Shown: in pieces, positions 11,408 through 22,939 of the stretch
Position numbering within the stretch: the stretch's first letter is position 1
Layout of the letters: each line of letters opens with the position of its first letter
Assembly: GCA_027603945.1 (NCBI GenBank)
Contig: JADIIU010000005.1
Location: 186,001-250,000 of the forward strand
DNA length: 64,000 nt
Direction: 5' to 3'
Source of the DNA: Terramyces sp. JEL0728
Taxonomy: Eukaryota > Chytridiomycota > Chytridiomycetes > Rhizophydiales > Terramycetaceae
Program-made: the position numbers and the translations under genes
The notes under the pieces: model-generated
The model's input: only the letters and a program-made list of their open reading frames with translations
The model's database searches: none
What the model was told of the DNA's origin: nothing

Positions 11408-11725
11408 ACTCTATTTGAAAATTAAGGGTCTGCAATTGGCTTATATTTGCGACGATGGGCGTTTTGAAAGAGCCCACACTGAAATTTACAATTTGATATT
11501 AAAATATTGATCACACAGCTGGTTGATTGAAAATTTGTAATTAAACGGTTCCTCTAAAGCGTTCTTGGCTCCGTGAGCTAATGCGATTTCAAGGCGAAAT
11601 TTCATTGTAAAATTTGACAGGTGTGAACCAACCAGAGTAAACATGAAACATTTACTGTTGCAGACACTTAGTTCCCAATTTTATTAGATGTTTGAATTAC
11701 AATTAAGCCACCGATACTGGCCTAT
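11408..11725. other. intergenic, 318 nt
   Basis: Lies between the start of the membrane protein at 11407 and the 3' end of BST1. It must hold the promoter of the former and the poly(A) site of the latter. AT-rich; I see no gene, repeat or RNA. Confidence 0.6.
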
Positions 11726-14468
11726 TTAATCGTATTTGAGAAACTCAGGATCACTATCCTTGCTCAATCCTACTCGTCCTGATATCATCAAGACCGCCAT
11801 GAAAGCCAAGCCCAGCTCATTCACAAGATAAGTGTGCTTCCAACCAAAGATATATACAACAACAACGATAATCCAAACCGGAACCTTCATATTGTACTCC
11901 TTGTTTGGAACCAAAGATAGATATAGTGAGAATAGAATGTGGGTTATATATCCAAGGTAATCATTGCCAATTGGATTTGAAATTCCATTTATCAGATAAT
12001 GCAATGATTGGATTAAGGATGGAACGTTGAATCCAAATAAAAGCAGCTGCAATGTCAGACAAAGTATTTGCAGGATGTTGGATTTCTAAGAATTAGATAT
12101 AAAGTTACTTTAGTTTTAAGCTTTTCAAAGGAATTAATACATGAGACGAATGAATGTAACACTACGAACAGCAAAAGAATAGCAGTGGAGATTACCAACG
12201 ACAATAAAATCATGATAGCGGCGAACCCTAGCTTGACAGATTGCTTATTGACGAATAACAATCGAGACTTGGCAAATTTAGACCCCCGCGCTGTACAATA
12301 GTAGATAATCAAAAAGACAGCGCTCATCAATCCAATCGATAAATAAAATTGAACAGTGTACAAGGGTACAAAGATGAAATCCCTATTTCCATTCAGTACA
12401 TTACCAGGAGATCCAAAGGCAAAGTTGATGACTGAACTCGCAACTGTCAAGTACAGCAATCGCATGTTGAGAAAGGTGTCAAATATAGCAAAGGGCGAGT
12501 CCAAACGATCGCTTGTGATTGCCAACAACAACGCACAAAATCCAAGCGATACCCATAGAGTCTTGAAGAAGGTTGTGAATGCCGATAAACTTGCAATTAT
12601 GTCAACATTCAGTGTTAATTCAAAGGGGTCAGTATTTGGATCTGTCCAGATATCCAATTCCAATCCAGAATTTAAATCATTATTCCTGTCAATATAGAAA
12701 TACGCTAAATTATTGTTTATCATTGAAATTGGCCTGGATTCATTACCAATTGTTTGCATTATGAGCATTGGAACCTTTGTTGGAATCTGATAGTCTAGCC
12801 CGGTAACTACAGAGACCCCTTTTAATCGTTGTATTTTCACTCTATACTTGATTATTGGATCTTTGATTGGCAGGAATTTTACCCTGGTTTTCACTGAACT
12901 GGGTGTGATTGTTAATCCAGCACCAAGTAGAAACTCTAAATTTAGCCCAAAATACTTGTGGTCAAGTCATTTTCTATTCTATACTGTGGTAGCCTTACAT
13001 CGGCAAACAAAAATCCAGCGTTTTCAGGCGGAACATGGAAAATAAATGTATCAATATCATCTAGATCTTCCAGCGATACATCCACAGCTGTCCAATATCT
13101 TCTGTTTCTTTGTGTCATGTCAGTTGGATTTCTGAATACAATTTCGAAATCTCCTTTATCTGGTATTGGGAGTGCTTTCAAAAAATGATTCATTGATTTG
13201 CATTGAAATTCTGTATTTATAGTGTCTTTTGCACACGCCAAAACATTTAGGGATTCAATATCACTAACCAGATGCATTTCATAGAACTTTCGCCTATCCA
13301 ATGGAGGCAGGGTAATTCTGATATAACGATCTTCAAATGCAGCAGTCACTAGTGCTGGCAATTCTGCATAATTATCTCTCAGCATCACTTTGACATCTCT
13401 CAGCGGAACTTTGATGTCTCCAAAGTGCGGCTCGGGCGATGGTATTTTCGGTCCAACAAATAGAGGAGATAAAAGATCCACTCTTTCCCAAATTGATGCA
13501 TTTCTGATTTTTGAAACTTCAAAAGCACCCAATACAACCTTTTGAAGGATCTGGTCACACCATACGGCACCTATATTAATACCAGAAACCTTCATGGTCT
13601 GCGGATGTCCAAATTTGAGGAATCCCAGTAGAGAATCCATGGAATGAGCGAGACATGTCGGCAAAGCCATCTATATATGTCGTGTCAGAGTCCAAGATAG
13701 TATCTTTTGAGCCTCCGGCAATTGATACAAATGTAGTGTCCTCCAATTTACCATTGTCCCGATGTTCTGATTTCCAAAACTGGTTCACCTCTGTATATAA
13801 ATCAACCATTGAGCGAGTAATAGGAATTGGAGGCTCTTTATGTGGCGAGGATAATGTAAAGATATTTCTTATCGTTCCGGGTTTATAACTGTCCAATGTG
13901 GGAATATATCTGGCAACGATTCCTCCCTATCATGAAATCCAATCTACCATTGAGTGGCCGACAACAACCACTTCATCAGGATGTTCATTTTCGGGATATG
14001 ATTGTAATATGTATTGTACTGCTTCATTCGCGTAGAACGCCTGGTCTTTGATCAGATTTGAATGAAATGCACTAAATTCATCCCTTGTTTCGACTACATT
14101 AGCTGTTCCTACCTGCGTATAAATCCAGAGGAAGATCCGTCCTATTTCTTTGTAGCCATAAACGGTAAGCGACTGAGCCAAAAGACTTTACTTGCTTGTA
14201 ATTTCCAGCGTTCCCAGGTATAAATAACATTGGAATTCCTCTAACCTATATTAAGGCAAATTACATCTCGTCCTGCTTCGTGATGGTTGAACAGCTGGTA
14301 TCGGTGATTCAAAGCTTTGTTTGAACTCTTGAAATCCAACAGGGTATAACTCCCCCATATCCACGTTCCGTCGCAGTGCTTGGGATCAATTCCGTAATAT
14401 AGTTTGGAATATATGGATAGTAGTAAAACAAGAACTGAAACAAAAGTTGCTGTAGTGGATTTCAACAT
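11726..14468 (-). CDS. BST1: GPI inositol-deacylase (BST1/PGAP1)
   Basis: Spliced 873-aa protein with six introns of 19-23 nt. It is an ER-membrane hydrolase that removes the acyl chain from the inositol of GPI anchors before ER exit. The N-terminus has a signal-anchor ([18 protein letters not shown]), then the lipase fold with [16 protein letters not shown] and the nucleophile elbow [14 protein letters not shown]. An intron falls inside that motif, between Met and Gly. Also visible are [23 protein letters not shown], and several C-terminal membrane helices. Its presence fits the GPI-anchored protein at 55.9 kb. Start ATG is the first upstream of the signal-anchor. Confidence 0.95.
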
Positions 14469-14754
14469 TGGACTAAAAAAATTCGTACATTTTAGAATTT
14501 AATAAAAGCAAAGGTAAATGCTAAATCCACTCAAATAATGCCATCTTGCATTTAATTTTTAATGCGGGATATTACGCTCCAAACCAACAACTTGTGTCGG
14601 GAAACTTTCCGCGAATGTCAAGTAATGGATATTCATATTCCATCGTTATCAATTAAAATATCCTTAATTTGCCCTATTTCTGGTTTGATCTGTTTGTGGC
14701 TTTTTGACCAATTTTTCTTCTTCGTTCCCAACTTCAAGAAATCCAGGAACGACA

Positions 14755-16709
14755 ATGGCCAAGGGAGACGGTAACACTCTGAAAGTATCTGAAAATTAAA
14801 CAATATAGACGGTAGATGGTCCAAATCCATCGGATGGGACATACACAATCATTCTACGCCAAAGTCCTATACACGCTCGTGTTTCTGCAATTACAGATAA
14901 AGTTGGTGAGTTGAACACTGATAATAGGAGATAAAAAACCCCTGGAACCAGCAGCAATCGGTATTTTAAATTATTTACAATAGTGGAATTGAAAATTCAT
15001 GAAGATGAAGTGGTTACCGCAGATACTGCTAGATTACGTTTTCAACCGTTTTTATTCGCATATGCTACGCTTGTAGATCATCAGACATTCGAAGAACTCT
15101 CTTTTCTTGCCGACGAATCAACCCGCATTTTATCTGGAGTTTTGGCTTCATCCATGTATACGCTAAAAGATCCAGAAAACCCACCGAATTTTGGCTCGTT
15201 TTTTGTATTCCCAGATATATCAGTCAGAAAGGAGGGAGTGTTCAGATTGAAGATTGCACTTTATAGAATGGAAGGGTAACTAGATTGTTTATATAGCGGG
15301 ATTGGCGATCCGTTGAGCCCTAGAAAAGTAACGCAGAAGGCCAGCATAATGACCGAGCCATTTGAAGTATATTCTTCAAAAAGTAATTTTCCATTAATAA
15401 CAGGTTTTCCCGCACCGGCTGCCGCAACCTTGATCTCACGATCATTTGCCGAGCAAGGCATGAAACTAAAGTTGCGAAAACAGCACAGGTACTTTTTGTT
15501 GATGTTAGAAATGGAGGAAAGAAAGAGAATGAAAGTTCAGAGGACGAATCCTTTTCGGGGGGCAAAAAGAGTAAAAAAGCCAAAAAAGTAGATAATTCAA
15601 AAGCACCAGCAAAAAACTCTTACAGCAAATCGCCAAGCTACTCTGCTCGGCCACCGCCATTTGATCCATATGCACAACCAAGCTATCGACCACCTCCTCC
15701 AGGATATTATCCGAATTACCCACCTTATCCCTATGATCCTGCTATAAAGCCAAATTTCCCTCCGCCTGTTCGTCCAGGACATGTCCCTCCTAGATCAATG
15801 GGATATCCTGATAGAGATCCAGTATATTCTAGGCAGCCATTTGATCCAAAGACCGATCCTTCTGACCACAAACCACGATTCCCTGAAGTTCATGAAGACG
15901 AAGGGCCATTATCTGTACTGCAGAAGGCTGCAGAATATCACTCTGCTCAGCGAGCACATGTTTCCAGCTCTGAAGACTTTGATTACCCACCCAAATCGCA
16001 AAGTCACTCTCCAAACTCTAAAACAGATGATCACAAATATGATGATGAGCATTTAGCAACAAGTGCGGGCTCTCTATTAAAAGATCAAGATGGAATCCCA
16101 GCGACAAAGAAAAGAAGATTGGAAGCCAGACCTCGAGATCTTCATCGAGATTACACTCTTCAATCAGTTGATGGGAAATCTAGCAACCTACCTCCAATTA
16201 CCGCACATAATGATAACGAATCGGAAAGTAGACAGTCCGCAAGGGATGACGAGCACAAATTACCCCCCAACTATGATATGCGTGGTTCTCCAACCAAAAG
16301 CCATCCACATGCAGTATACCCACCACATTATTATCGGCCGCCTCCTTATTACTATCCGTATCCACCCTATAACTATCCTCCTCATTACCCACCGAAAGAT
16401 GCCCCGCAAGACTATTATAGACCTCCAATTCCTGTTCGCCCAAAGCCTCCCCACGACCCTCACTATCCTCCTCCACATTATCCCCAACATCATCCGTATT
16501 ATCCACCACATCCCGGCCCATATCCACCATACTACGGCAGACCGCACAGAGAATCTGAGCTGCCAGCCGAAAGGGAGGATAACCGTCGTGGTCCATACCA
16601 TCCTCCTACTGGCCATATACAGTCTGAAGTGCCAAACAGAGAGTATGAAAACCCAGCATCCCAAGCTACAGAAAGGAAACAATGGCCCTGGGTGAAAGAC
16701 GAACAGTAA
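14755..16709 (+). CDS. velvet-domain regulator 1
   Basis: Spliced 614-aa product, introns at 14785-14808, 14906-14927, 14961-14983, 15276-15296 and 15489-15508. The velvet domain is an NF-kB-like DNA-binding and dimerisation fold specific to fungi, controlling development and secondary metabolism. It spans roughly residues 20-220: YTIILRQSPIHARVSA, KPLEPAAIVEL, FQPFLFAYATLVD, FFVFPDISVRKEGVFRLKIA, and the closing SFAEQGMKLKLRK. A very long C-terminal tail is extremely Pro/Tyr/His-rich (PPYYYPYPPYNYPPHYPP), suggesting a disordered activation or condensate-forming region. First and longest member of a five-gene array. I cannot assign it to VeA, VelB, VosA or VelC. Confidence 0.93.
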
Positions 16710-16798
16710 TTACTAGAATATAATCATAATTGTGCAGCTGAATAGTTTATTTCAAATCTTTTTAAGCTTATAGATAAATCAAGCTCAGTTATTACGGA

Positions 16799-17356
16799 TC
16801 ACTCTGCGAGTATTTCATCCCGCACCTTCATCAATAGTATTCCTAGCATATTGCCACCGCCTCTTGTCCAATAAGACGGCTTTGGCCATGATTTCTTCTC
16901 ACCCAATTCCATCCCAGCCGTTTCCAGCAACTTTTCCTTTAAATTCTCATCACTAAACTTTTCCTTTAACCCAATGTACATTACATCTTTAGTCATTGGT
17001 TTCCAGATATCTTCAATAAAAGTTTCAAATTCGCGTTTAATAGTTTTTTTGGTAATTTTTGGATTACCTACCTTATTGAGATATTTGAAGACAAAACCAA
17101 TGTACGCACCTTTGGACGCCATCTGCTTGACTTGCTTACTATCTGCACATTTAAGAATTAGCTGTGCATACGCCTTAGCTTCATCTGTACCTAAAGTTTT
17201 GAACTTTGTGTACTGGAAGTAGAATTCAACAGTTGGAAAAGTTATACCATCAACTTTGAATCCGCTAAATGGTATTGACTTGAATTTAGTATCAGGGTAA
17301 AAGTTGGAAAAATAAGAGTAATTCTTCATTGATGAATGAAATGTGATTTGCTTCAT
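16799..17356 (-). CDS. NADAR-domain protein (YbiA-like)
   Basis: Intronless, 185 aa. Matches the NADAR/YbiA fold: YSYFSNFYPDTKF near the N-terminus, FPTVEFYFQYTKFKTLGTDEA, and the C-terminal GGGNMLGILLMKVRDEI. Known family members are N-glycosidases acting on riboflavin intermediates or, as shown for some, hydrolases that remove ADP-ribose from DNA guanine. The FPTVEFYFQ block replaces the commoner WPTVEHYFQ, so the His often present is Phe here; this may alter activity. It sits on the opposite strand between velvet genes 1 and 2. Confidence 0.85.
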   Translation of the reverse strand: MKQITFHSSMKNYSYFSNFYPDTKFKSIPFSGFKVDGITFPTVEFYFQYTKFKTLGTDEAKAYAQLILKCADSKQVKQMASKGAYIGFVFKYLNKVGNPKITKKTIKREFETFIEDIWKPMTKDVMYIGLKEKFSDENLKEKLLETAGMELGEKKSWPKPSYWTRGGGNMLGILLMKVRDEILAE

Positions 17357-18056
17357 CCTACCGGCTTTTTTCGATTAAATTCGCATTTTATACCCAATGT
17401 GAGTCAGATCACATGACCACATCCATTTGCCGAAATTGTGGAACGGGATTTCGTTGATTTAATCCATTTGGGGCATTAGATACAGCATTGAATTAGAACC
17501 ACCGCTATCTATTTACTTTTGAATAGGCGGCTCTATTTGCGTGACGAGTCAGTTGGCGGGCTGTAGTTGCTGTGGTGATAGCGAGCCTGACGATCCATGC
17601 TGCCTATATTGGGTGATTACTGTGCCTACATTGTTTGGCCAGTTAAAAGATAGTATTGCGAATATGTTTTATTTTACGCAGAACTGTGCCGAAACTGTTG
17701 CCTCAATTCCGGCTTGGTTAGGCTTGATGTCAATGCTTTTCATATCCACCAGAAAGCTGGCTATGCGGTTGGTTTATCTGGGAGTAGGGCCAATCAAGAG
17801 TAGTTCAATTTGGAAATATCCTGCAATTAGACGAACGTGAAAATTGGAAATCCACTTCCCCCTCGACTATTTCCGGCATGTCCGGCAGCTATTGAATCTA
17901 ATCCACATACTGGGTATTAAATAGACTTTATTTTAATTCCAGAGAGTAGATTTGTATTTTTGAGCTTGTAAGCCCTGAAATTAAAAGAATGTTTCAATAT
18001 AAAAGCAATGCTTTCGTGGTTGAAAATTTCCCAAAATAATTTCTGGAGTTAATATC
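17357..18056. other. intergenic, 700 nt
   Basis: Upstream of both the NADAR gene and velvet gene 2. It contains an open frame at 17541-17840 that begins with GTG and is Cys-rich at its start, but it has no ATG, no recognisable splice partner and no family resemblance. I see no repeat or RNA gene. Probably regulatory sequence for velvet 2. Confidence 0.5.
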
Positions 18057-19340
18057 ATGATAAATAGTAATTCAGTAAGATTTGCTTGATCCAAGGTGCA
18101 CGATAAAGACTGCGATACCACAAGTAAATACCGATTGGTATCGAGACAGTCTCCACAGCAAGGAGAAATCCTTCTTCCTAAAGAAACCGATAGTAAGTTA
18201 CATTAACAATAGAATACCGAAAAATACTTGAGCCTGCAGTTATACGTACATTTTTACTAACCAAGTTGAAATTTTGACAGTCGGAACAGCTGAATATAAT
18301 CCAAATAATGTCCCGCCTTTCCTGTTTGCAGCTGCAATTCTGGTAAACAGTGATACCCATGAAGAGATAGTTTTCCTTGAAGATCAAGTTACTCCATCGT
18401 TGACAGGTGCTAGCACCTCCAGCGTTTATAACTTGGCCGATCCAGAGAAAGAACTGGATTATGGGACTTTTCTTGTTTTCCCCGATATAACTGTTAAAAA
18501 AGAAGGTTTATTTCGATTAAAGATTGTCCTCTATGAAATCGAATGGTATTCTGTACTAACAAAGCGGATTGAACGACCCTCTATCAACAAAGAGAAGAGT
18601 TTTGAGGCAGTCTGAAATTGTTACGGATACCTTCCAAGTGTTTCCGTCCCGAACCGGAGCTTCAAAAAGGAGCCAGCTGAAGCGAATTGTTCCTTCCCTG
18701 CTCTCTCGTTCATTTGCAGAACAAGGGGTGAAGATGAAGCTGAAGCGCCAGCCAAGGTACATTTTTGTTTAGTCAGATCAAAATGGGTAGTAGACTATCC
18801 GGAATACGAAATCAAATCGAAAAGAACACCAAGCGTATCAGAATCAAACATCAAAATTGATATGTTGCTGGACTCTGACGATGCAAACAAAAACCTTGAA
18901 AATTCAAACATTAATCAAAAACTAACAGATTCAAAAGTATTTGATCTACCTAGTACCAAGAAACTGCCCAAATTAGCAAACAAACCAAAAGACCGAGAGC
19001 ATGGTCCAGATTCGAATCAAAGACTGTCAGATTTGAAGCATACTCCTGATATAGAGCCCTTTGACAATAAGGCTCAAATAACTAGTAATACCCGGGAATT
19101 TCAGAATAGAAGAATTGGGGATCTGACGAACCCTGGTAATTATTGATTTATTTAGGTCCTAGAGCGCCAGTTCGGTTACCTCCAATCCACTCCCTGTATA
19201 ATCAGCATCAGATACCGTACTATTCTTACGACCGTCGGTATCAACCGTATTATCCGCAACATTCAAGAAGATGGAGCAGCAATCCTCATTTACCACCAAA
19301 GTATTACGGACAACCCCCAAATTGGAATAACGGTCAATGA
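18057..19340 (+). CDS. velvet-domain regulator 2
   Basis: Spliced 387-aa protein with six introns of 19-21 nt. The first exon is only six codons (MINSNS). Domain blocks are YRLVSRQSPQQG, YRKILEPAVI, PPFLFAAAILVN, STSSVYNLADPEKEL, FLVFPDITVKKEGLFRLKIV and SRSFAEQGVKMKLKRQPR. The basic, Pro/Tyr-rich tail (YYPQHSRRWSSNPHLPPKYY) is much shorter than in velvet 1. An extra intron (20 nt) interrupts the tail. The N-terminal block after RQSP is more diverged than in the other copies (KETDKYRKI in place of the usual DRDKK), so dimerisation or DNA contacts may differ. Confidence 0.9.
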
Positions 19341-20323
19341 ATATTGAAATAATAAATACTATTAGATTATCTTTTGATTGGCCGTCCTGGTATTGGGGTT
19401 CAAGTATGCAGTTAATTCTTGGAATCGAACTGCTATTGTCGATTAAATTCGTATTGCGATTTATTTATCGAAAGAAGCCAAATTTTAAAATAGGATTGGC
19501 TTTTGTCCGTCAAGCTTTCGTGTAACAAGCCTGGTGATTCCGGCTTGCTCCGAAAAATCGAATGGGATACAATGAAATGCAGAAATTAAACAATTGAAGA
19601 CGGTAGTATTCTAATTGCAGATGCCGGATACTAGTTCAAGCAAATTATAAAGAGAAAACTGATTTCTGGCCAAAAATTCTTAAACTTACATAATAAGTGG
19701 AATATTCCGGAATAGTATATCTCTTTGGAGATTTCTGTTTATTTTGTTGTTTAAATACGGCAAATCCAATATTTTCAAGTTTTAATGTTTCTCTCTTCAG
19801 GCCTGATGAAAAAATGTAATAGCATAGCCATAATTTTATGGCTGTGTTGTTGACCATTTCTGTTTCAAAAAGGCAAAAAGAGCTGAAATCCGTCTGCAAA
19901 ATACTCGAAATTCAGCGACTATCTAGTTTGGGCTTACTAGAGATCTCTGCTGTGATTTTCCATTTTACCAATACCGTACAGAAACACAGATTTTTTCTGG
20001 GTTTAGACCGCCAAATCGACGAAATTTTGTAAACCTGTTCCTGTGTGCTTGAAAAGCAATCTTTCGAGAGATTACTCTTAAGCGAGTGTCATATTAGTAA
20101 AATCTACTGTTAAACGTGATATTTGCAATTAAATCCTAAATCGATCATTTGGCGAGATTTCGTTCCAGTTTACGTTTCCAGCCTAATATAAGAGGTATTC
20201 GCTATTCTTTCCAGTCGCGTGGAAGACTCGATTCCATATTTTGCTTGTATTGCTTTCATATTTAATGTTTCACGACTCCCAAAGTTTTTTCCTTGAAATA
20301 ATTGTACAATAAAAGTTCAAACG
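19341..20323. other. intergenic, 983 nt, holding a decayed gene
   Basis: Between velvet 2 and velvet 3. The only structure I can support is the minus-strand relic described at 19645-20010; the remainder is AT-rich and featureless to the eye, ending in the velvet 3 promoter. Confidence 0.5.
19645..20010 (-). pseudogene. decayed relative of the 22066-22844 gene
   Basis: The minus-strand reading resembles the gene between velvet 3 and 4. Here FCTVLVKWK...LQTDFSSFCLFETEMVNNTAI aligns with FAVMAVWKN...MQQSKFHCLLPFETENPNYTAI there. This copy has an in-frame TGA shortly before the LQTDF block and has lost the donor that the other copy uses after its YW motif. No convincing start is present. I infer a duplicate that was carried with a velvet gene and then decayed. 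Similarity was judged by eye over about 35 residues. Confidence 0.4.
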
Positions 20324-21748
20324 ATGGAACAAACGGAAAATATCGATAATGTACTTGGAATACTTAATTGTAGACTTTTGAGAATATCAGCAACCCTATT
20401 CCCAGCTATTCCCTGGACTTGAGACAATCTCCTATCCAAGCGGTAGTATGCCCGCAAGCTGGAAATGACAGTAAGTTGGATTAACTTTAGGAGACAAGAA
20501 GTTACTGGAACCAGCAGCTATTGGTGAGAATTTGCTAATATAGTTGAAATAACGCAACATGAATCTTATAATAATGAGAGCGTTTGTCAGCCCTTTATAT
20601 TTGCTACCGCCATATTAGTTGACGCCGAAACCCAGAAAGAAATCCTCCTTCTGGACGACAAGGAAACTCCTATCCTAAACGGCTCCACATCGTCAAGTGT
20701 CCACCATCTGCTAGACCCTGAAAAGGAGCTCAAAGGTGGAATGTTTCTTGTGTTTCCAGACATTGCAGTCCGTAAAGAAGGCTGCTATAAACTAAAGATT
20801 GTGCTGTACAAGATTGAAGCGTAAATGTTACTAACAGCAGTGGTACTTTTAATCCACTCAAAGAGAAAAACAAGGTCACAAGGCAGGCTGAAGTGATAAC
20901 TGAATCATTCCAGATTATTGGCGAAGCATCTAACGGCCAGAAAAAGAAAAAGATCCCACCACCAATCCTATCCCGCTCGTTTTCTCAACAGGGCATAAAA
21001 ATGAAACTGAAGCGCCAACCAAGGTACTTGCAATCTAATAGCCAGATCTAATTGGATTATGGAAAACGCTGAAAAAAGTCCTCCTCCAAAACGCCGCGCA
21101 ACAGAGATTGAACCGATAATAGACGAGCCTGAAAAAAAACATTTGCGCAGTACTCGTGTTAGGTCTAAATCTATTGAAAATACAAGTGAGGACAGCCAAA
21201 CATCTAAAAAAGAGACCTTGCCTTCAGCCAGTGGAAATAAAGTTGGTAAGAGTAGGATATCGGATTTGCTGAATGTGATGGAACCCCTCATTGATAAATC
21301 GAAAGAAATATCGTATTTGCCCAGCAGAAACTCTCGTGACCACAAACTTCCACGACTTAAACACTGTCCGAGTGTTCATCGCGACATGCGCAGAGAAGAG
21401 TATAGTGAACACCACTACTCTAGAGATACTGAAGATTATGTACCATTATATAGACCAAAATTGCCATCTCCTACTAGCACAAGCCAGCCAAACTACAGGT
21501 CACTGCCGCCTCCATCATACGGCAAACCAGCGAATGTACATTCTTATTATCCAGATTCACCTTCGAGTACCCGTCTGCCTCCTATTCGATCAATGCCTTC
21601 CTACCCCCCATATCCGCCATACGAGCCGTGGTATAATTATAACAAAGAGTACCCTCCGCCTCCTTCCTGGGATCGCTGGCGACCGTTTGAAAATGGAAGG
21701 CCCGACTATCCAGAAGAATATTATCCATCAAACTATAGTCATTCTTAA
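20324..21748 (+). CDS. velvet-domain regulator 3
   Basis: Spliced 439-aa product. First exon MEQTENIDN, then YSLDLRQSPIQAVVCPQAGND, KLLEPAAIVEI, CQPFIFATAILVD, FLVFPDIAVRKEGCYKLKIV and SRSFSQQGIKMKLKRQPR. The tail is Lys/Arg-rich (SPPPKRRATE) and then Pro/Tyr-rich (YPPYPPYEPWYNYNKEYPPP). Introns of 20-23 nt stand at the same five positions as in velvet 4. The fourth intron starts at 20821 and has two in-frame acceptors, at 20837 (17 nt) and 20840 (20 nt). The velvet domain is split over short exons and only becomes visible after splicing. Confidence 0.9.
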
Positions 21749-22065
21749 TTGTACGACAAAGTTAATAAACCTTTATTGCTTGATATTGCACTTGAATTCG
21801 ATATTCTAGGAATCGCACAAATATTAGAGGCTATGTTGAGTACCGAAAAATTTATCTTGTTTATTTGGGAATTTTGTAACCATTTGGACAAGGCTACCAA
21901 AAAATCGGCGATTAGATCCACCACAAAAATCGCCCCCAAATACAGCTACTGGACAGATATCAGAACACATATATTTTTGTATTAGAGTAGGTAGCATCCA
22001 ATCATTACTTTTCAATAACGGCGACATTTCTGGATTGTAACTATTCCGCGATAAATTCTGCTGTT
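21749..22065. other. intergenic, 317 nt
   Basis: Convergent 3' region between velvet 3 and the minus-strand hypothetical gene. No gene or repeat seen; short open frames here are not supported by any family pattern. Confidence 0.5.
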
Positions 22066-22844
22066 CTAACATTGGAATTTTCGATTCCTAATTATTGGTA
22101 TCAGATGTGTAATGTGTGTTGAACATGCACTTTCCAAATTCATCCTGGCTGATTCTGGCTTGACAGCGCAAATCCAATTCAAACTTGGAAAAATCCCAAT
22201 CTGTTTAAACCAATCATAGAGATTAGCTGGAATGAGAATGAAATATTTTGCATTTTTAGTATTGGAAATCAAGCTATTTTTGCCCTCTAAATAAATCTCC
22301 AAATTGATCGTGAGGTATAATCGCAATGCTGCAGCTGTTCTCCTGACTCTGTATAATCATATTCTCACATCTTTTCCATTTCATTTTTCATCTTACCTTT
22401 CTGCAATCAAAAAAATCAACCCATAGCCCAATATACGATGGCTGTGTAATTGGGATTTTCCGTTTCAAAAGGCAGAAGACAATGAAATTTCGACTGCTGC
22501 ATGTTCAAAGAGTCTGTATTTCGTCTAGAGATCGAGCCAGTCTTTAGAGTTGCGTTTTTCCAAACCGCCATTACCGCAAAGCTGGGATAATCTTGTCCTG
22601 GAATGATTTCACCAATTACTTTTTTTATGGAATATAGTGGTATTATCGGATATAATTGGATATGAATATGAATAACCAGCATATTGCAAGGGTAGTATTT
22701 GCCGTAGATCTTTGTATTTCGTTGTTGTACAGAAAATATAATTTGTTGGTACAGACGGTTTCTTGGCATTTGCGTACCATTGAGCTGAGCTTCCTCTTGT
22801 CTTTTAAAACTGATAGCTCTTTCAATTAAACCGTATCCGACCAC
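22066..22844 (-). CDS. uncharacterised protein interleaved with velvet genes
   Basis: Putative 244-aa product using two introns, 22349-22368 (20 nt) and 22397-22420 (24 nt, donor GTTG). It joins a block ending LLPFETENPNYTAIVYWAMG to KMKNEMEKIVRRTAAALRLYL and then AKYFILIPANLYDWFKQIGIFPSLNWICAVKPE. I recognise no family. There is no clear signal peptide or membrane helix. The start is uncertain and further introns may exist upstream of residue 80. A decayed relative lies between velvet 2 and 3, so this gene probably duplicated together with its velvet neighbour. Confidence 0.4.
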
Positions 22845-22939
22845 CGGATATTTTCAAACCTCTTCTCCCGTTCCAATTCCAACAGAATAATGCTGAAAAG
22901 TTTTTCCCTAAAGTAATTTATACAACTTGAAGCAATCAT

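Noticed and set aside
16198..16682. Long minus-strand open frames rich in Trp, Met and Ile
   Set aside because: Antisense of the Pro/Tyr/His-rich tail of velvet 1; codon bias of that tail keeps the other frames open.
17541..17840. Cys-rich plus-strand open frame, 99 codons
   Set aside because: No ATG start, no convincing intron to an upstream exon and no family resemblance; kept only as a note in the intergenic entry.
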